DNA of 64,000 bases from Streptomyces olivoverticillatus (lineage in GTDB: Bacteria; Actinomycetota; Actinomycetes; Streptomycetales; Streptomycetaceae): positions 496,001 to 560,000 of the forward strand of contig NZ_JACHJH010000004.1 of assembly GCF_014203555.1 (NCBI RefSeq), written 5' to 3'. Made by a program: the position numbers and the translations under genes. Each line of letters begins with the position of its first letter. Position 1 is the first letter of the stretch. Below are positions 47,051-54,781 of the stretch, in pieces. Below the pieces are notes generated by a model that saw only the letters and a program-made list of their open reading frames with translations, did no database searches and was not told where the DNA came from.

Positions 47051-47920
47051 CTACGCAGCCGCGAGGGCCTCCGCGCGCAGGTCCTCCTCGGAGGCGCCCA
47101 GCCGCCAATAGCCCGAGAAGTGCACCTTCTTGCGGTCGAATCCGCGCTCGCCTACGAGGTGGCGGCGCAGCGACTTCACCGCGCCGGACTCGCCCGCGAT
47201 CCAGGCGTACGGCGTGCCCGCGGGCAGCACGGCGGTCCGTACGGCGTCGGGCAGGAGGCAGGTGCGGGGGCCGCGGGCGTGGTCGCGGACCAGCCAGGTG
47301 ATGTCGGCGTCGGCCGCGGTGGTCAGGTCCTGGATGTCCTGTGCGTGCGGGACCTCGATCCAGACCTTGGCCCGGACACCGGCCGGCAGCCAGTCCATGA
47401 TGCCGCCGACCGCCGGCAGCGCGGTCTCGTCGGCGGCGATCAGCACCCAGTCGGTGCCGAGCGGCGGCCGGAAGCCGACGCTCCTGTTCTCTTCGACGGC
47501 CGGCCCGAGAAGGACGGCACGGTCGCCGCGCGCGGCCCGGGAGGCCCACCGCGCGGCAGGTCCGGCCGCCGCGGCAGCGGCTCGCGTTTCCGTGCCGTGC
47601 AGCGCGAAGTCGACGTCCACCTCGGCCGGTTCGCGGCGGTGTTCGCGCACGGTGTACGAGCGCATGACCGCCCGCACCGCCGGGTCCATGGCCCGCCACT
47701 GCGCGAGCCGGCCCTCGCCCTCGCTGTCCGGCAGCACCGGGGCGCTCTGCCCGGGCTGCGGCAGGAACAGCGAGAAGCTCTGGTCGCGCCCGCCCCCGGC
47801 GAACCCTCGCAACTGCTCCCCGCCGAAGGTGATCCTCACCATGGAGGGGCCGAGGCGTTCGGTGCGGACGACGTGTGCGTCGAAGAAGCGGAACTGACCG
47901 GCGACGGTGGCGTTTGTCAT
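47051..47920 (-). CDS. desF: siderophore-interacting protein, ferric reductase (DesF-like)
   Basis: A 289-residue cytosolic SIP/ViuB-family flavoprotein that reduces iron from imported ferric siderophores. VMRSYTVREHR matches the RxYTxR FAD-binding motif, LIAADETALPAVGG the NAD(P)H-side motif, and VKSLRRHLVGERGFDRKKVHFSGYWRLG the family C-terminus. ATG 47920 begins 5 bp after the desE stop, so the two form a unit. The longer frame upstream is a desE shadow. Gene name by position and similarity to desE-desF-desABCD order. Confidence 0.9.
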   Translation of the reverse strand: MTNATVAGQFRFFDAHVVRTERLGPSMVRITFGGEQLRGFAGGGRDQSFSLFLPQPGQSAPVLPDSEGEGRLAQWRAMDPAVRAVMRSYTVREHRREPAEVDVDFALHGTETRAAAAAAGPAARWASRAARGDRAVLLGPAVEENRSVGFRPPLGTDWVLIAADETALPAVGGIMDWLPAGVRAKVWIEVPHAQDIQDLTTAADADITWLVRDHARGPRTCLLPDAVRTAVLPAGTPYAWIAGESGAVKSLRRHLVGERGFDRKKVHFSGYWRLGASEEDLRAEALAAA

Positions 47921-47925
47921 GTGAC

Positions 47926-48960
47926 TCAGCTGACCTTCTTGGCGCCCTGTATGGCCTTGGCGAGGTTTTCGAGGAGGGGGGCGGCGCCCGCGTAGGAGAA
48001 GCGGGGCACGGAGTCCCAGGGGGTGATCTGTCCGGCCTTGACGGCGGGGAGCTCGGCCCAGGCGGGCTTGGCGGCCAGCGCCTTGGGCTGGAGGGCGGAG
48101 TCGCGGTTGTCGAGCAGGATCAGATCCGCCTTGTACTTGCCCGCGTTCTCCCAGCTCAGGCTCTCGAAGTAGCCGCCGTCGTCGAGTTTGTCGGGGACGA
48201 CGATGTCGACGCCGAGTTCGGCGAAGTACATCAGGTCGGAGTTGGACTTCGGGTTCGACGCGTACAGCAGGTCGGCGCTGCCGGAGGCGGCCAGCACCTT
48301 GAGGCCGCCGCTCGCCTTGGCCGCCTTGCGCAGGGTCTCGGCCGCGGCCTCGAAGCGGGCCTTGGCGTCGGTGACCTTCTTGGCCTTGAGGTCGGCGCCG
48401 AGGGACTCGGCCAGCTCGGCGTAGCGCTTGATCGGCTCGGTCATGGGGACCCGGGCGGTGGTGACGGCCACGCTGGGCGCCAGGCCCAGGATCTTGTCCT
48501 TGCTCTCGTCCGGCACGTACCAGAGCGCGCCCTGGTTGAACATGTGGGTGATGAGGAGCTCGGGGCGCAGCGCCGCGTACTTCTCGATGCTGAACTCGCC
48601 CCAGGCGTTGCCGAGCACCGTGACCTTGCCGACGTTGAGGTCCCCGGCCTGCGCGACGGCCTTGCCGTCCTTGTCCTTGGTCTCGCCGAAGACGCCGACG
48701 ATCTCCTTGTCGAGGCCGAAGTCGACGAGGGCCGCCGCGGTGCCGGTGAAGGCGACGATGCGCTTCGGCGTGCTCTTGGCGGTGACCTTTTTCTTGCGGT
48801 CGTCGGTGAACGACCAGGCGCCGCCGTCGCCCTCCTTGGCCGAGGACGAGCCCGAACCGCCGCCGCTCCCGCACGCGGTGAGCGCGCCGCCGAGGGCCGC
48901 GGCGCCGCCCAGGGCGAGAAGGCCGCGGCGGGTGAGGTGGGAGGGGGAGGAGTGCGGCAT
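47926..48960 (-). CDS. desE: ferric-siderophore-binding lipoprotein DesE-like
   Basis: A 344-residue substrate-binding protein of the FepB/class III type. LTRRGLLALGGAAALGGALTAC combines a twin-arginine motif with a lipobox, suggesting Tat-exported lipoprotein. The two-lobed domain holds the usual STPKRIVAFTGTAAALVDFG start and a WENAGKYKADLILL helix region. ATG 48960 (MPHSSPSHL) is preferred over GTG 48975, which has no ribosome site. The iron box at 49011 lies upstream. It should capture ferrioxamines for the permeases encoded divergently. Confidence 0.92.
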   Translation of the reverse strand: MPHSSPSHLTRRGLLALGGAAALGGALTACGSGGGSGSSSAKEGDGGAWSFTDDRKKKVTAKSTPKRIVAFTGTAAALVDFGLDKEIVGVFGETKDKDGKAVAQAGDLNVGKVTVLGNAWGEFSIEKYAALRPELLITHMFNQGALWYVPDESKDKILGLAPSVAVTTARVPMTEPIKRYAELAESLGADLKAKKVTDAKARFEAAAETLRKAAKASGGLKVLAASGSADLLYASNPKSNSDLMYFAELGVDIVVPDKLDDGGYFESLSWENAGKYKADLILLDNRDSALQPKALAAKPAWAELPAVKAGQITPWDSVPRFSYAGAAPLLENLAKAIQGAKKVS

Positions 48961-49010
48961 GGCGTTGTCTCTCACGCGGTAGAGGGGAGGCTGGAGTGCC
49001 GAATGCTTTC

Positions 49011-49029
49011 TTAGGTTAACCTAACCTAA
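49011..49029. promoter_or_regulatory. iron box between desE and the FecCD permease
   Basis: TTAGGTTAACCTAACCTAA matches the 19-bp DmdR/IdeR consensus at 17 of 19 positions. It lies 51 bp before desE and 53 bp before the permease GTG, and can control both divergent transcripts. Confidence 0.94.
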
Positions 49030-49081
49030 GATGATGTCCAGTGGGGGCGGCCGCGCTCCCCGCCCGCACCGGAGCCCGCCC

Positions 49082-50146
49082 GTGTCCGTCACCAAGTCAC
49101 CGCTAGCCCCCGGGGTTTCGACGGTGCCGCAGCCTCCCCTCGGGCGGCCGCCCGGCTCGCGCAACGCACTGCGCGCGGCCGGACTGGCGGTCTCCCTGCT
49201 GGTCCTGCTCGCCGTCGTGGTGCTCAGCATCGGCTTCGGCGCGAGGACGCTGTCGCTCGGCGAGGTGTGGCACGGACTCCTCGACCACGACTCCTCCGCC
49301 TATACGGTCGTGCACCGCATGCGCCTGCCGCGCACCCTGCTCGGCCTGCTCGCCGGAGCGGCCCTCGGGCTCGCCGGCGGCGTGATGCAGGCGCTGACCC
49401 GCAATCCGCTCGCCGACCCCGGCCTGATGGGGATCAACGCGGGAGCCTCGGCGGCGGTGGCCTCGGCCGCCTCCTTCCTCGGGGTGACGGCCTTCTCCGG
49501 CTACGTGTGGTTCGCCCTGGCAGGAGCCGGCGTTGTCGCGGCGCTGCTCTACCTGGTGGGCGGCGGCCGCGGGGCGACCCCGGCCCGGCTGGCGCTCGCC
49601 GGCGCCGCTCTCAACGCCACGCTCTACTCGTACGTGAGCGCCGTGATGCTGCTGGACACCGCCTCGCTGGACAAGATGCGCTTCTGGACGGTCGGTTCGC
49701 TCGCCGACGCCCAGCCCGCCACCGTGGTCAAGGTGCTGCCCTTCGTCGCGGCGGGCCTGCTGCTCGCCCTCGCCCTGGCCCGGCCGCTCAACGCCCTGGC
49801 GCTCGGCGACGACTCGGCGCGCGCCCTCGGCGCGCGCCCCGCCCTCACCCGCAGCGCCGCCATCGTGGCCGTCACGCTCCTGTGCGGAGCGGCCACCGCG
49901 GCCTGCGGGCCGATCGTCTTCGTGGGACTGATGGTGCCTCACTTCGTACGGGCCCTGACCGGGCCGGACCTGCGCTGGTTGCTGCCCTACTGCGCGGTGC
50001 TCGCGCCCGTGCTGCTGCTCGGCGCCGACGTGCTGGGCCGGGTGCTGGGCAGCCCCGGCGAGCTGCAGGTGGGGATCGTGACGACCGTGCTCGGCGGGCC
50101 GCTGTTCCTCTGCTTCGTGCGCCGCGGCAAGGCGGTGCGGGCATGA
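49082..50146 (+). CDS. FecCD-type iron-siderophore permease 1
   Basis: A 354-residue permease with ~9 helices. RLPRTLLGLLAGAALGLAGG, MQALTRNPLADPGLMGINAG and GPIVFVGLMVPHFVRALTGP are the FecCD hallmarks, the last being the ATPase-coupling loop. The start is ambiguous: ATG 49031 lies 1 bp from the iron box with no ribosome site, while GTG 49082 has GGAG 7 nt upstream and is chosen. The stop overlaps the second permease (ATGA). Confidence 0.9.
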   Translation: MSVTKSPLAPGVSTVPQPPLGRPPGSRNALRAAGLAVSLLVLLAVVVLSIGFGARTLSLGEVWHGLLDHDSSAYTVVHRMRLPRTLLGLLAGAALGLAGGVMQALTRNPLADPGLMGINAGASAAVASAASFLGVTAFSGYVWFALAGAGVVAALLYLVGGGRGATPARLALAGAALNATLYSYVSAVMLLDTASLDKMRFWTVGSLADAQPATVVKVLPFVAAGLLLALALARPLNALALGDDSARALGARPALTRSAAIVAVTLLCGAATAACGPIVFVGLMVPHFVRALTGPDLRWLLPYCAVLAPVLLLGADVLGRVLGSPGELQVGIVTTVLGGPLFLCFVRRGKAVRA

Positions 50147-51186
50147 GCGCCGTACGGTCGAGCGTCATACGCTTCGGGGCCGGCCGCTCCGTGCGCTTCC
50201 GCCCGCGGGCGCTGGCCGTGAGCGCCGGCTGCGCGCTGCTGGCGCTCGTCCTCGGCGTCTTCGCCGTCGGCAGCGGCGAATTCACCATCGGCCCGGCGGA
50301 CGTCGTGCGCACGCTGCTCGGCGACGGCGACCCTGCACAGGACTTCATCGTCAACGAACTGCGGCTGCCCCGCGTGGCCACCGCCCTGCTGGTGGGCGCC
50401 GCCCTGGCACTGGCCGGCGCCCTCTTCCAGTCGCTCGTACGCAACCCCCTGGGCAGCCCCGACGTGCTCGGCTTCACCCAGGGCGCGGCGGTCGGGGCGC
50501 TCGCCGTGGTCGTCATGGGCGGCAGCAGCCTGGCCCTGGCGGCCGGCGCCGTGACCGGAGGACTGGTCACCGGCGTGGCCGTCTACCTGCTGGCGTGGCG
50601 GCACGGCGTGCACGGGCAGCGACTGGTCCTGGTCGGCATCGGCACCGCCGCCATCCTCACCGGGGTCAACGGCTACCTGCTGACGCGCGGACAGCTCATG
50701 GACGCGGCGCGCGCCGTGCTCTGGCTCACCGGCAGCCTCGACGGCCGCGGCTGGAAGGACGTACTCCCGCTGCTCGTCGCGATGGCCGTGCTGGTGCCCG
50801 TGGTGCTCCTCGGCTGCGGGCGCGCCCTGCGGGTCGTCGAGATGGGCGACGACGTCGCGAGTGGTCTGGGCATCCGCGTCGAGCGGCTGCGCCTCGTCCT
50901 GCTGGCCGCGGCCGTCCTGCTCGCCTCCTTCGCGGCAGCCGCCGCAGGCCCCGTGAACTTCGTGGCGCTCACCGCCCCCCAGCTGGCCAAACGGCTGACC
51001 AAGGCGCCGGGCCCCAATCTGCTGCCCTCCATGTGCGTCGGCGCGGCCATGCTCGTCGGCGCGGACCTGGCCGCCCAGCGGGTGTTCCCCGGCCACCAGC
51101 TGCCGGTCGGCGTGGTGACGGGCGTCCTCGGCGGCGGCTACCTGGTCTGGCTGCTGGCCGCCGAGCGCAGGGCAGGGCGGATATGA
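50143..51186 (+). CDS. FecCD-type iron-siderophore permease 2
   Basis: A 347-residue partner permease. RLPRVATALLVGAALALAGA, QSLVRNPLGSPDVLGFTQGA and AAGPVNFVALTAPQLAKRLT are present, and the last corresponds to the coupling loop. It pairs with permease 1 to form the heterodimeric membrane channel. ATG 50143 overlaps the preceding stop, and the ATPase gene follows after 10 bp. Confidence 0.93.
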   Translation: MSAVRSSVIRFGAGRSVRFRPRALAVSAGCALLALVLGVFAVGSGEFTIGPADVVRTLLGDGDPAQDFIVNELRLPRVATALLVGAALALAGALFQSLVRNPLGSPDVLGFTQGAAVGALAVVVMGGSSLALAAGAVTGGLVTGVAVYLLAWRHGVHGQRLVLVGIGTAAILTGVNGYLLTRGQLMDAARAVLWLTGSLDGRGWKDVLPLLVAMAVLVPVVLLGCGRALRVVEMGDDVASGLGIRVERLRLVLLAAAVLLASFAAAAAGPVNFVALTAPQLAKRLTKAPGPNLLPSMCVGAAMLVGADLAAQRVFPGHQLPVGVVTGVLGGGYLVWLLAAERRAGRI

Positions 51187-51196
51187 GCAGGCCGAT

Positions 51197-52069
51197 ATGA
51201 GCACGCAGGCGACGGACGGACGGAACGGAGCACGGAGCATGGAACACGGCGGATCACGGCTGAGCGGCCGCGGACTGACCCTCTCCTACGAGCGGCGGAC
51301 CATCGCCGAAGACCTGACCGTCGCCATCCCCGGCCGGTCCTTCACGGTCGTCGTCGGCCCCAACGCCTGCGGCAAGTCCACCCTGCTGCGCGCCCTGTCG
51401 CGCACGCTCAAGCCCGCCTCCGGGTCCGTACTGCTGGACGGACAGGACATCGCCGCCCTGCCCGCCAAGCAGGTCGCGCGGACCCTGGGCCTGCTGCCGC
51501 AGTCCTCCATCGCACCCGACGGCATCACGGTCGCCGAACTCGTCTCCCGCGGCCGCTACCCGCACCAGAAGCTGCTGCGCCAGTGGTCGCCGGACGACGA
51601 GCGCGTCGTCGCCGGTTCGATGGCGGCGACCGGCGTCGCCGACCTCGCCGACCGCATGGTCGACGAGCTGTCGGGCGGCCAGCGGCAGCGCGTGTGGATC
51701 GCCATGGCCCTCGCCCAGGAGACGCCGCTGCTGCTCCTCGACGAGCCGACGACCTACCTCGACATCGCCCACCAGATAGAGATCCTCGACCTCTGCGCGC
51801 GGCTGCACGAAGAGGAGGGCCGCACGCTGGTGGCCGTGCTCCACGACCTCAACCACGCCGCCCGCTACGCCACGCACCTGATCGCCATGCGCGACGGCCG
51901 GGTGGTGGCCGAGGGCGCACCGGGCGACATCGTGACCGCCGACCTGGTGGAGGAGGTCTTCCGGCTGCCGTGCCGGGTGATCGACGACCCGGAGACGGGC
52001 ACACCGCTCGTCGTGCCCGCCGACCGTCGACGGGCGTCCGTGACCGCGCACGCTGGAGGGAAGGCATGA
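51197..52069 (+). CDS. iron-siderophore ABC transporter ATPase
   Basis: A 290-residue FepC/FecE-type ATPase. Walker A is VVGPNACGKSTLLRAL, the signature is DELSGGQRQRVWIAMALAQE, Walker B is LLLLDEPTTYLD and the switch His is VLHDLNHAARYA. ATG 51197 gives a ~25-residue N-terminal extension; ATG 51239 is also in frame. The stop overlaps the acylase gene (ATGA), which places that enzyme in the uptake operon. Confidence 0.93.
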   Translation: MSTQATDGRNGARSMEHGGSRLSGRGLTLSYERRTIAEDLTVAIPGRSFTVVVGPNACGKSTLLRALSRTLKPASGSVLLDGQDIAALPAKQVARTLGLLPQSSIAPDGITVAELVSRGRYPHQKLLRQWSPDDERVVAGSMAATGVADLADRMVDELSGGQRQRVWIAMALAQETPLLLLDEPTTYLDIAHQIEILDLCARLHEEEGRTLVAVLHDLNHAARYATHLIAMRDGRVVAEGAPGDIVTADLVEEVFRLPCRVIDDPETGTPLVVPADRRRASVTAHAGGKA

Positions 52070-54120
52070 GCATCAAGGTGTACCGGGACGCCTGGGGCAT
52101 ACCGCACCTGCGGGCCGACAGCGCGGGCGAACTCGCCTTCGCGCAGGGGCACAACGCGGCCCTGGACCGCGGCTGGCAGCTCGAGGTCGAGCGGCACCGC
52201 TCGCAGGGCACCTCGGCGGCTTTCCTGGGCGCCGGTTCGCTCGCCTGGGACCGCCTCGCCCGGCAGGCCCGGCTGGACGACACCGCCCGGCGCTGCTTCG
52301 ACGGCCTGGACGCGGAGACCGCCGCATGGGTGCGCTCGTACGTCGACGGCGTCAACGCCGGTCTCGACGAAGGGGCCCGGCGGGCACCGGAGTTCGCGGC
52401 CGCCGGGCTCACGGCGGGACGGTGGCAGCCGTGGACGCCGCTGGCCGTCTGGCTCTCCCACCACCTCCTCTTCGCGGGCTTCCCGGCCAAGCTCTGGCGC
52501 GAGCAGGTGGCCCGTACGCTCGGCGCGGAGGCGATCGGCGTGTTCGCCGCCGACGGCCCCGCCACCTCCGGCAGCAACGGCTGGCTCGTAGCGGGCGACC
52601 GCACCGCCACGGGTGCCGCCCTCATCGCGGGCGACCCGCACCGGTTCATCGAGGACCCGGGCATCTACCAGCAGATCCACCTGTCCTGCCCCGAGTTCGA
52701 CGTGGTCGGGCTCGCGGTCCCGGGCGTCCCCGGCATCGCCCACTTCGGGCACACCGGCACGGTGGCCTGGGCGATCACCAACGCCATGGCCGACTACCAG
52801 GACCTCTACCGGGAGCGCCTGCGGCGCCGGCGAAAGCGCGTGGAGGCGCTGGGCCCGGACGGCTGGGAGGCGGCCGCCGCGCACGTCGAGACGGTCGAGG
52901 TGACGGGGGGCGAGCCGGTCGAGGTCGAGGTGATCGAGACCGGGCGCGGCGTCGTGATCATCGGGGGCCCGGAGGAGGACGACGGGGAAGCGATCAGCCT
53001 CCGCTGCCCGCCGCGCGTCCGCGAAGACCTCGGCTTCGCGACCCTCCCCCTCCTGCTCAGGGCCAAGACCGTCGCCGACGTGGACCACGCCTTCGACCGA
53101 TGGGCCGAGCCCGTCAACGTCGTGCAGGCGGCCGATACGGACGGTGGCCTGCTGCACCGCGTCGCGGGCGCGGTGCCGGTCCGTCACCGGGACAACGGCC
53201 TGCGCGTCGTGCCGGCGTGGGAGCCCGCGCACGCGTGGCGCGGCTGGCACCGCGACATGCCGCGCGAGGCGGTCGACGGCTTCGCGGTGATGGCCAACCA
53301 GCGCGGCCTGGCCGAGCCGCTCGGCGTCGAATTCGCCCCGCGCCACCGCGCCGAGCGGATCCGGCAGCTGCTGGACGTGCCGAAGACCTGGACGGCCGCG
53401 GACATGACGGCCATCCACATGGACACCCGGCTCGGCTCGGCCGCGCCCCTGCTGGAGCTGCTGTCGCAGCTGGACGGCCTCGGCCCCGACGCCGCACGCC
53501 TGCGCGACCGGCTGCTGCGCTGGGACCGGCGCATGGACGCCGACAGCACCGACGCCATGGCCTTCGCTGCCGTGCGCGCCGCGGTCGTACGACGGCTGGC
53601 GGCCCACCCGGCACTGGCCGGACTGGCCGAACCCCCGGCGTATCCCGAGGTGTTCCTGCCGTGGCTCGCGCTGATCCCGCGCGTCGCCTACGCGCTGGAG
53701 GGGCTGCTGACGTCCGGGCTGCTGCCTGCCGCGGACCGGGCCGAGGCGGTCAGGGCGGCCGTCGAGGACGTGGCGGGAGAGCCGATCGTCCCCTGGGGCG
53801 AGGCGCACCGGCTCGCGCCCTGGCAGGCGCTGCCCGGCGCCGAGCCCGAGGAGTGGCCGGCGGTCTCCGGCGACCACGACTGCGTGCTGTCCACATCGAG
53901 CATCCCGGGCATCACCGACCGCAGCGTGCGCGGCCCGTCCGCCCGCTACGTATGGGACCTCGCGCGGCGCGAGGACAGCATGTGGATCGTCCCGCTCGGC
54001 GCCCTGGGCGTGCCCGGGGAGGGCCACCACCGCGATCAGTTGCCGCTGTGGCAGCGCGGGGAGCTCGTCCCCGTGATCACCGACTGGAACCAGCTCACCG
54101 AGGAACGACATGACCACTGA
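52066..54120 (+). CDS. penicillin-acylase-family Ntn hydrolase (DesG-like)
   Basis: A 684-residue N-terminal-nucleophile amidase. Residues 1-169 would be the alpha chain; the likely nucleophile after self-cleavage is Ser170 in SGS/NGWLVAGDRTATG, and ANQRG is the later conserved Asn/Arg region. Classical acylases are exported, but this one starts MSIKVYRDAWGIPHLRADSA with no signal peptide, so it is cytoplasmic. Translation is coupled to the transporter ATPase and the next gene overlaps it by 11 nt. It may trim or exchange acyl groups on ferrioxamines. From memory, such a gene (desG) has been noted in clusters linked to aryl-ferrioxamines. Confidence 0.88.
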   Translation: MSIKVYRDAWGIPHLRADSAGELAFAQGHNAALDRGWQLEVERHRSQGTSAAFLGAGSLAWDRLARQARLDDTARRCFDGLDAETAAWVRSYVDGVNAGLDEGARRAPEFAAAGLTAGRWQPWTPLAVWLSHHLLFAGFPAKLWREQVARTLGAEAIGVFAADGPATSGSNGWLVAGDRTATGAALIAGDPHRFIEDPGIYQQIHLSCPEFDVVGLAVPGVPGIAHFGHTGTVAWAITNAMADYQDLYRERLRRRRKRVEALGPDGWEAAAAHVETVEVTGGEPVEVEVIETGRGVVIIGGPEEDDGEAISLRCPPRVREDLGFATLPLLLRAKTVADVDHAFDRWAEPVNVVQAADTDGGLLHRVAGAVPVRHRDNGLRVVPAWEPAHAWRGWHRDMPREAVDGFAVMANQRGLAEPLGVEFAPRHRAERIRQLLDVPKTWTAADMTAIHMDTRLGSAAPLLELLSQLDGLGPDAARLRDRLLRWDRRMDADSTDAMAFAAVRAAVVRRLAAHPALAGLAEPPAYPEVFLPWLALIPRVAYALEGLLTSGLLPAADRAEAVRAAVEDVAGEPIVPWGEAHRLAPWQALPGAEPEEWPAVSGDHDCVLSTSSIPGITDRSVRGPSARYVWDLARREDSMWIVPLGALGVPGEGHHRDQLPLWQRGELVPVITDWNQLTEERHDH

Positions 54121-54709
54121 GCCCGCCGCGCCTGAGGAGCAGCACGAGGAGAAGATCGAAGGGTTCGGCACCGTCCGGATCCGCCCGGTCGACCCGCGTA
54201 CGGACATCGACCTGATCCACGGCTGGGTCGGCGAGGAACGGGCCCGCTTCTGGGGCATGCGGGAGGCGGGGCGCGAGCGGGTCCAGGAGATCTACGCATA
54301 CCTGGACTCGCTCACCACGCACCACGCCTACCTCCTGCACCGGGACGACCGTCCGGTGGCCCTCTTCCAGACCTACGAACCGGAAGCCGACCCGGTCGGC
54401 GAGTGCTACGACGTCCAGCCGGGCGACTTCGGCATCCACCTGATGATCGGCCCCGCGGAGGGAGCCCCGGAGCCGGGCTTCACGGAGACGCTGCTGACGG
54501 TCTTCCTGGGCTGGATCCTGGCCGCGGACCCGAACCGGAAGCGGATCATTGCGGAACCCAACGCCCTCAACGAGAAGGCGACGGCACGCCTGCTGCGGAC
54601 GGGCTTCGAGCGCGGCCCGGAGGTCGAACTACCGGAGAAGCGAGCACAGTTGGTGTTCCTGAGCAGGGACGTCTTCGAGCGCCGCCACCCCGCCCGTGTG
54701 AAGATCTGA
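54110..54709 (+). CDS. second DesC-like GNAT acyltransferase (DesH-like)
   Basis: A 199-residue protein of the IucB/DesC GNAT group, clearly related to DesC at 43434: IHGWVGEERARFWGM matches [15 protein letters not shown], and GDFGIHLMIGPAEGAPEPGF matches the Des[14 protein letters not shown] block. It overlaps the acylase by 11 nt. The sequence is divergent enough to suggest another acyl-CoA or amine substrate. As I recall, desH next to desG has been linked to aryl-ferrioxamine formation. An iron-regulated tailoring role is inferred. Confidence 0.88.
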   Translation: MTTEPAAPEEQHEEKIEGFGTVRIRPVDPRTDIDLIHGWVGEERARFWGMREAGRERVQEIYAYLDSLTTHHAYLLHRDDRPVALFQTYEPEADPVGECYDVQPGDFGIHLMIGPAEGAPEPGFTETLLTVFLGWILAADPNRKRIIAEPNALNEKATARLLRTGFERGPEVELPEKRAQLVFLSRDVFERRHPARVKI

Positions 54710-54781
54710 CCTTTCCGATGTCACGGCCCCACCGGCGCGGGATCATTGCCGCAACACTGCGCCAGGGGGCTGGGGGTCATC

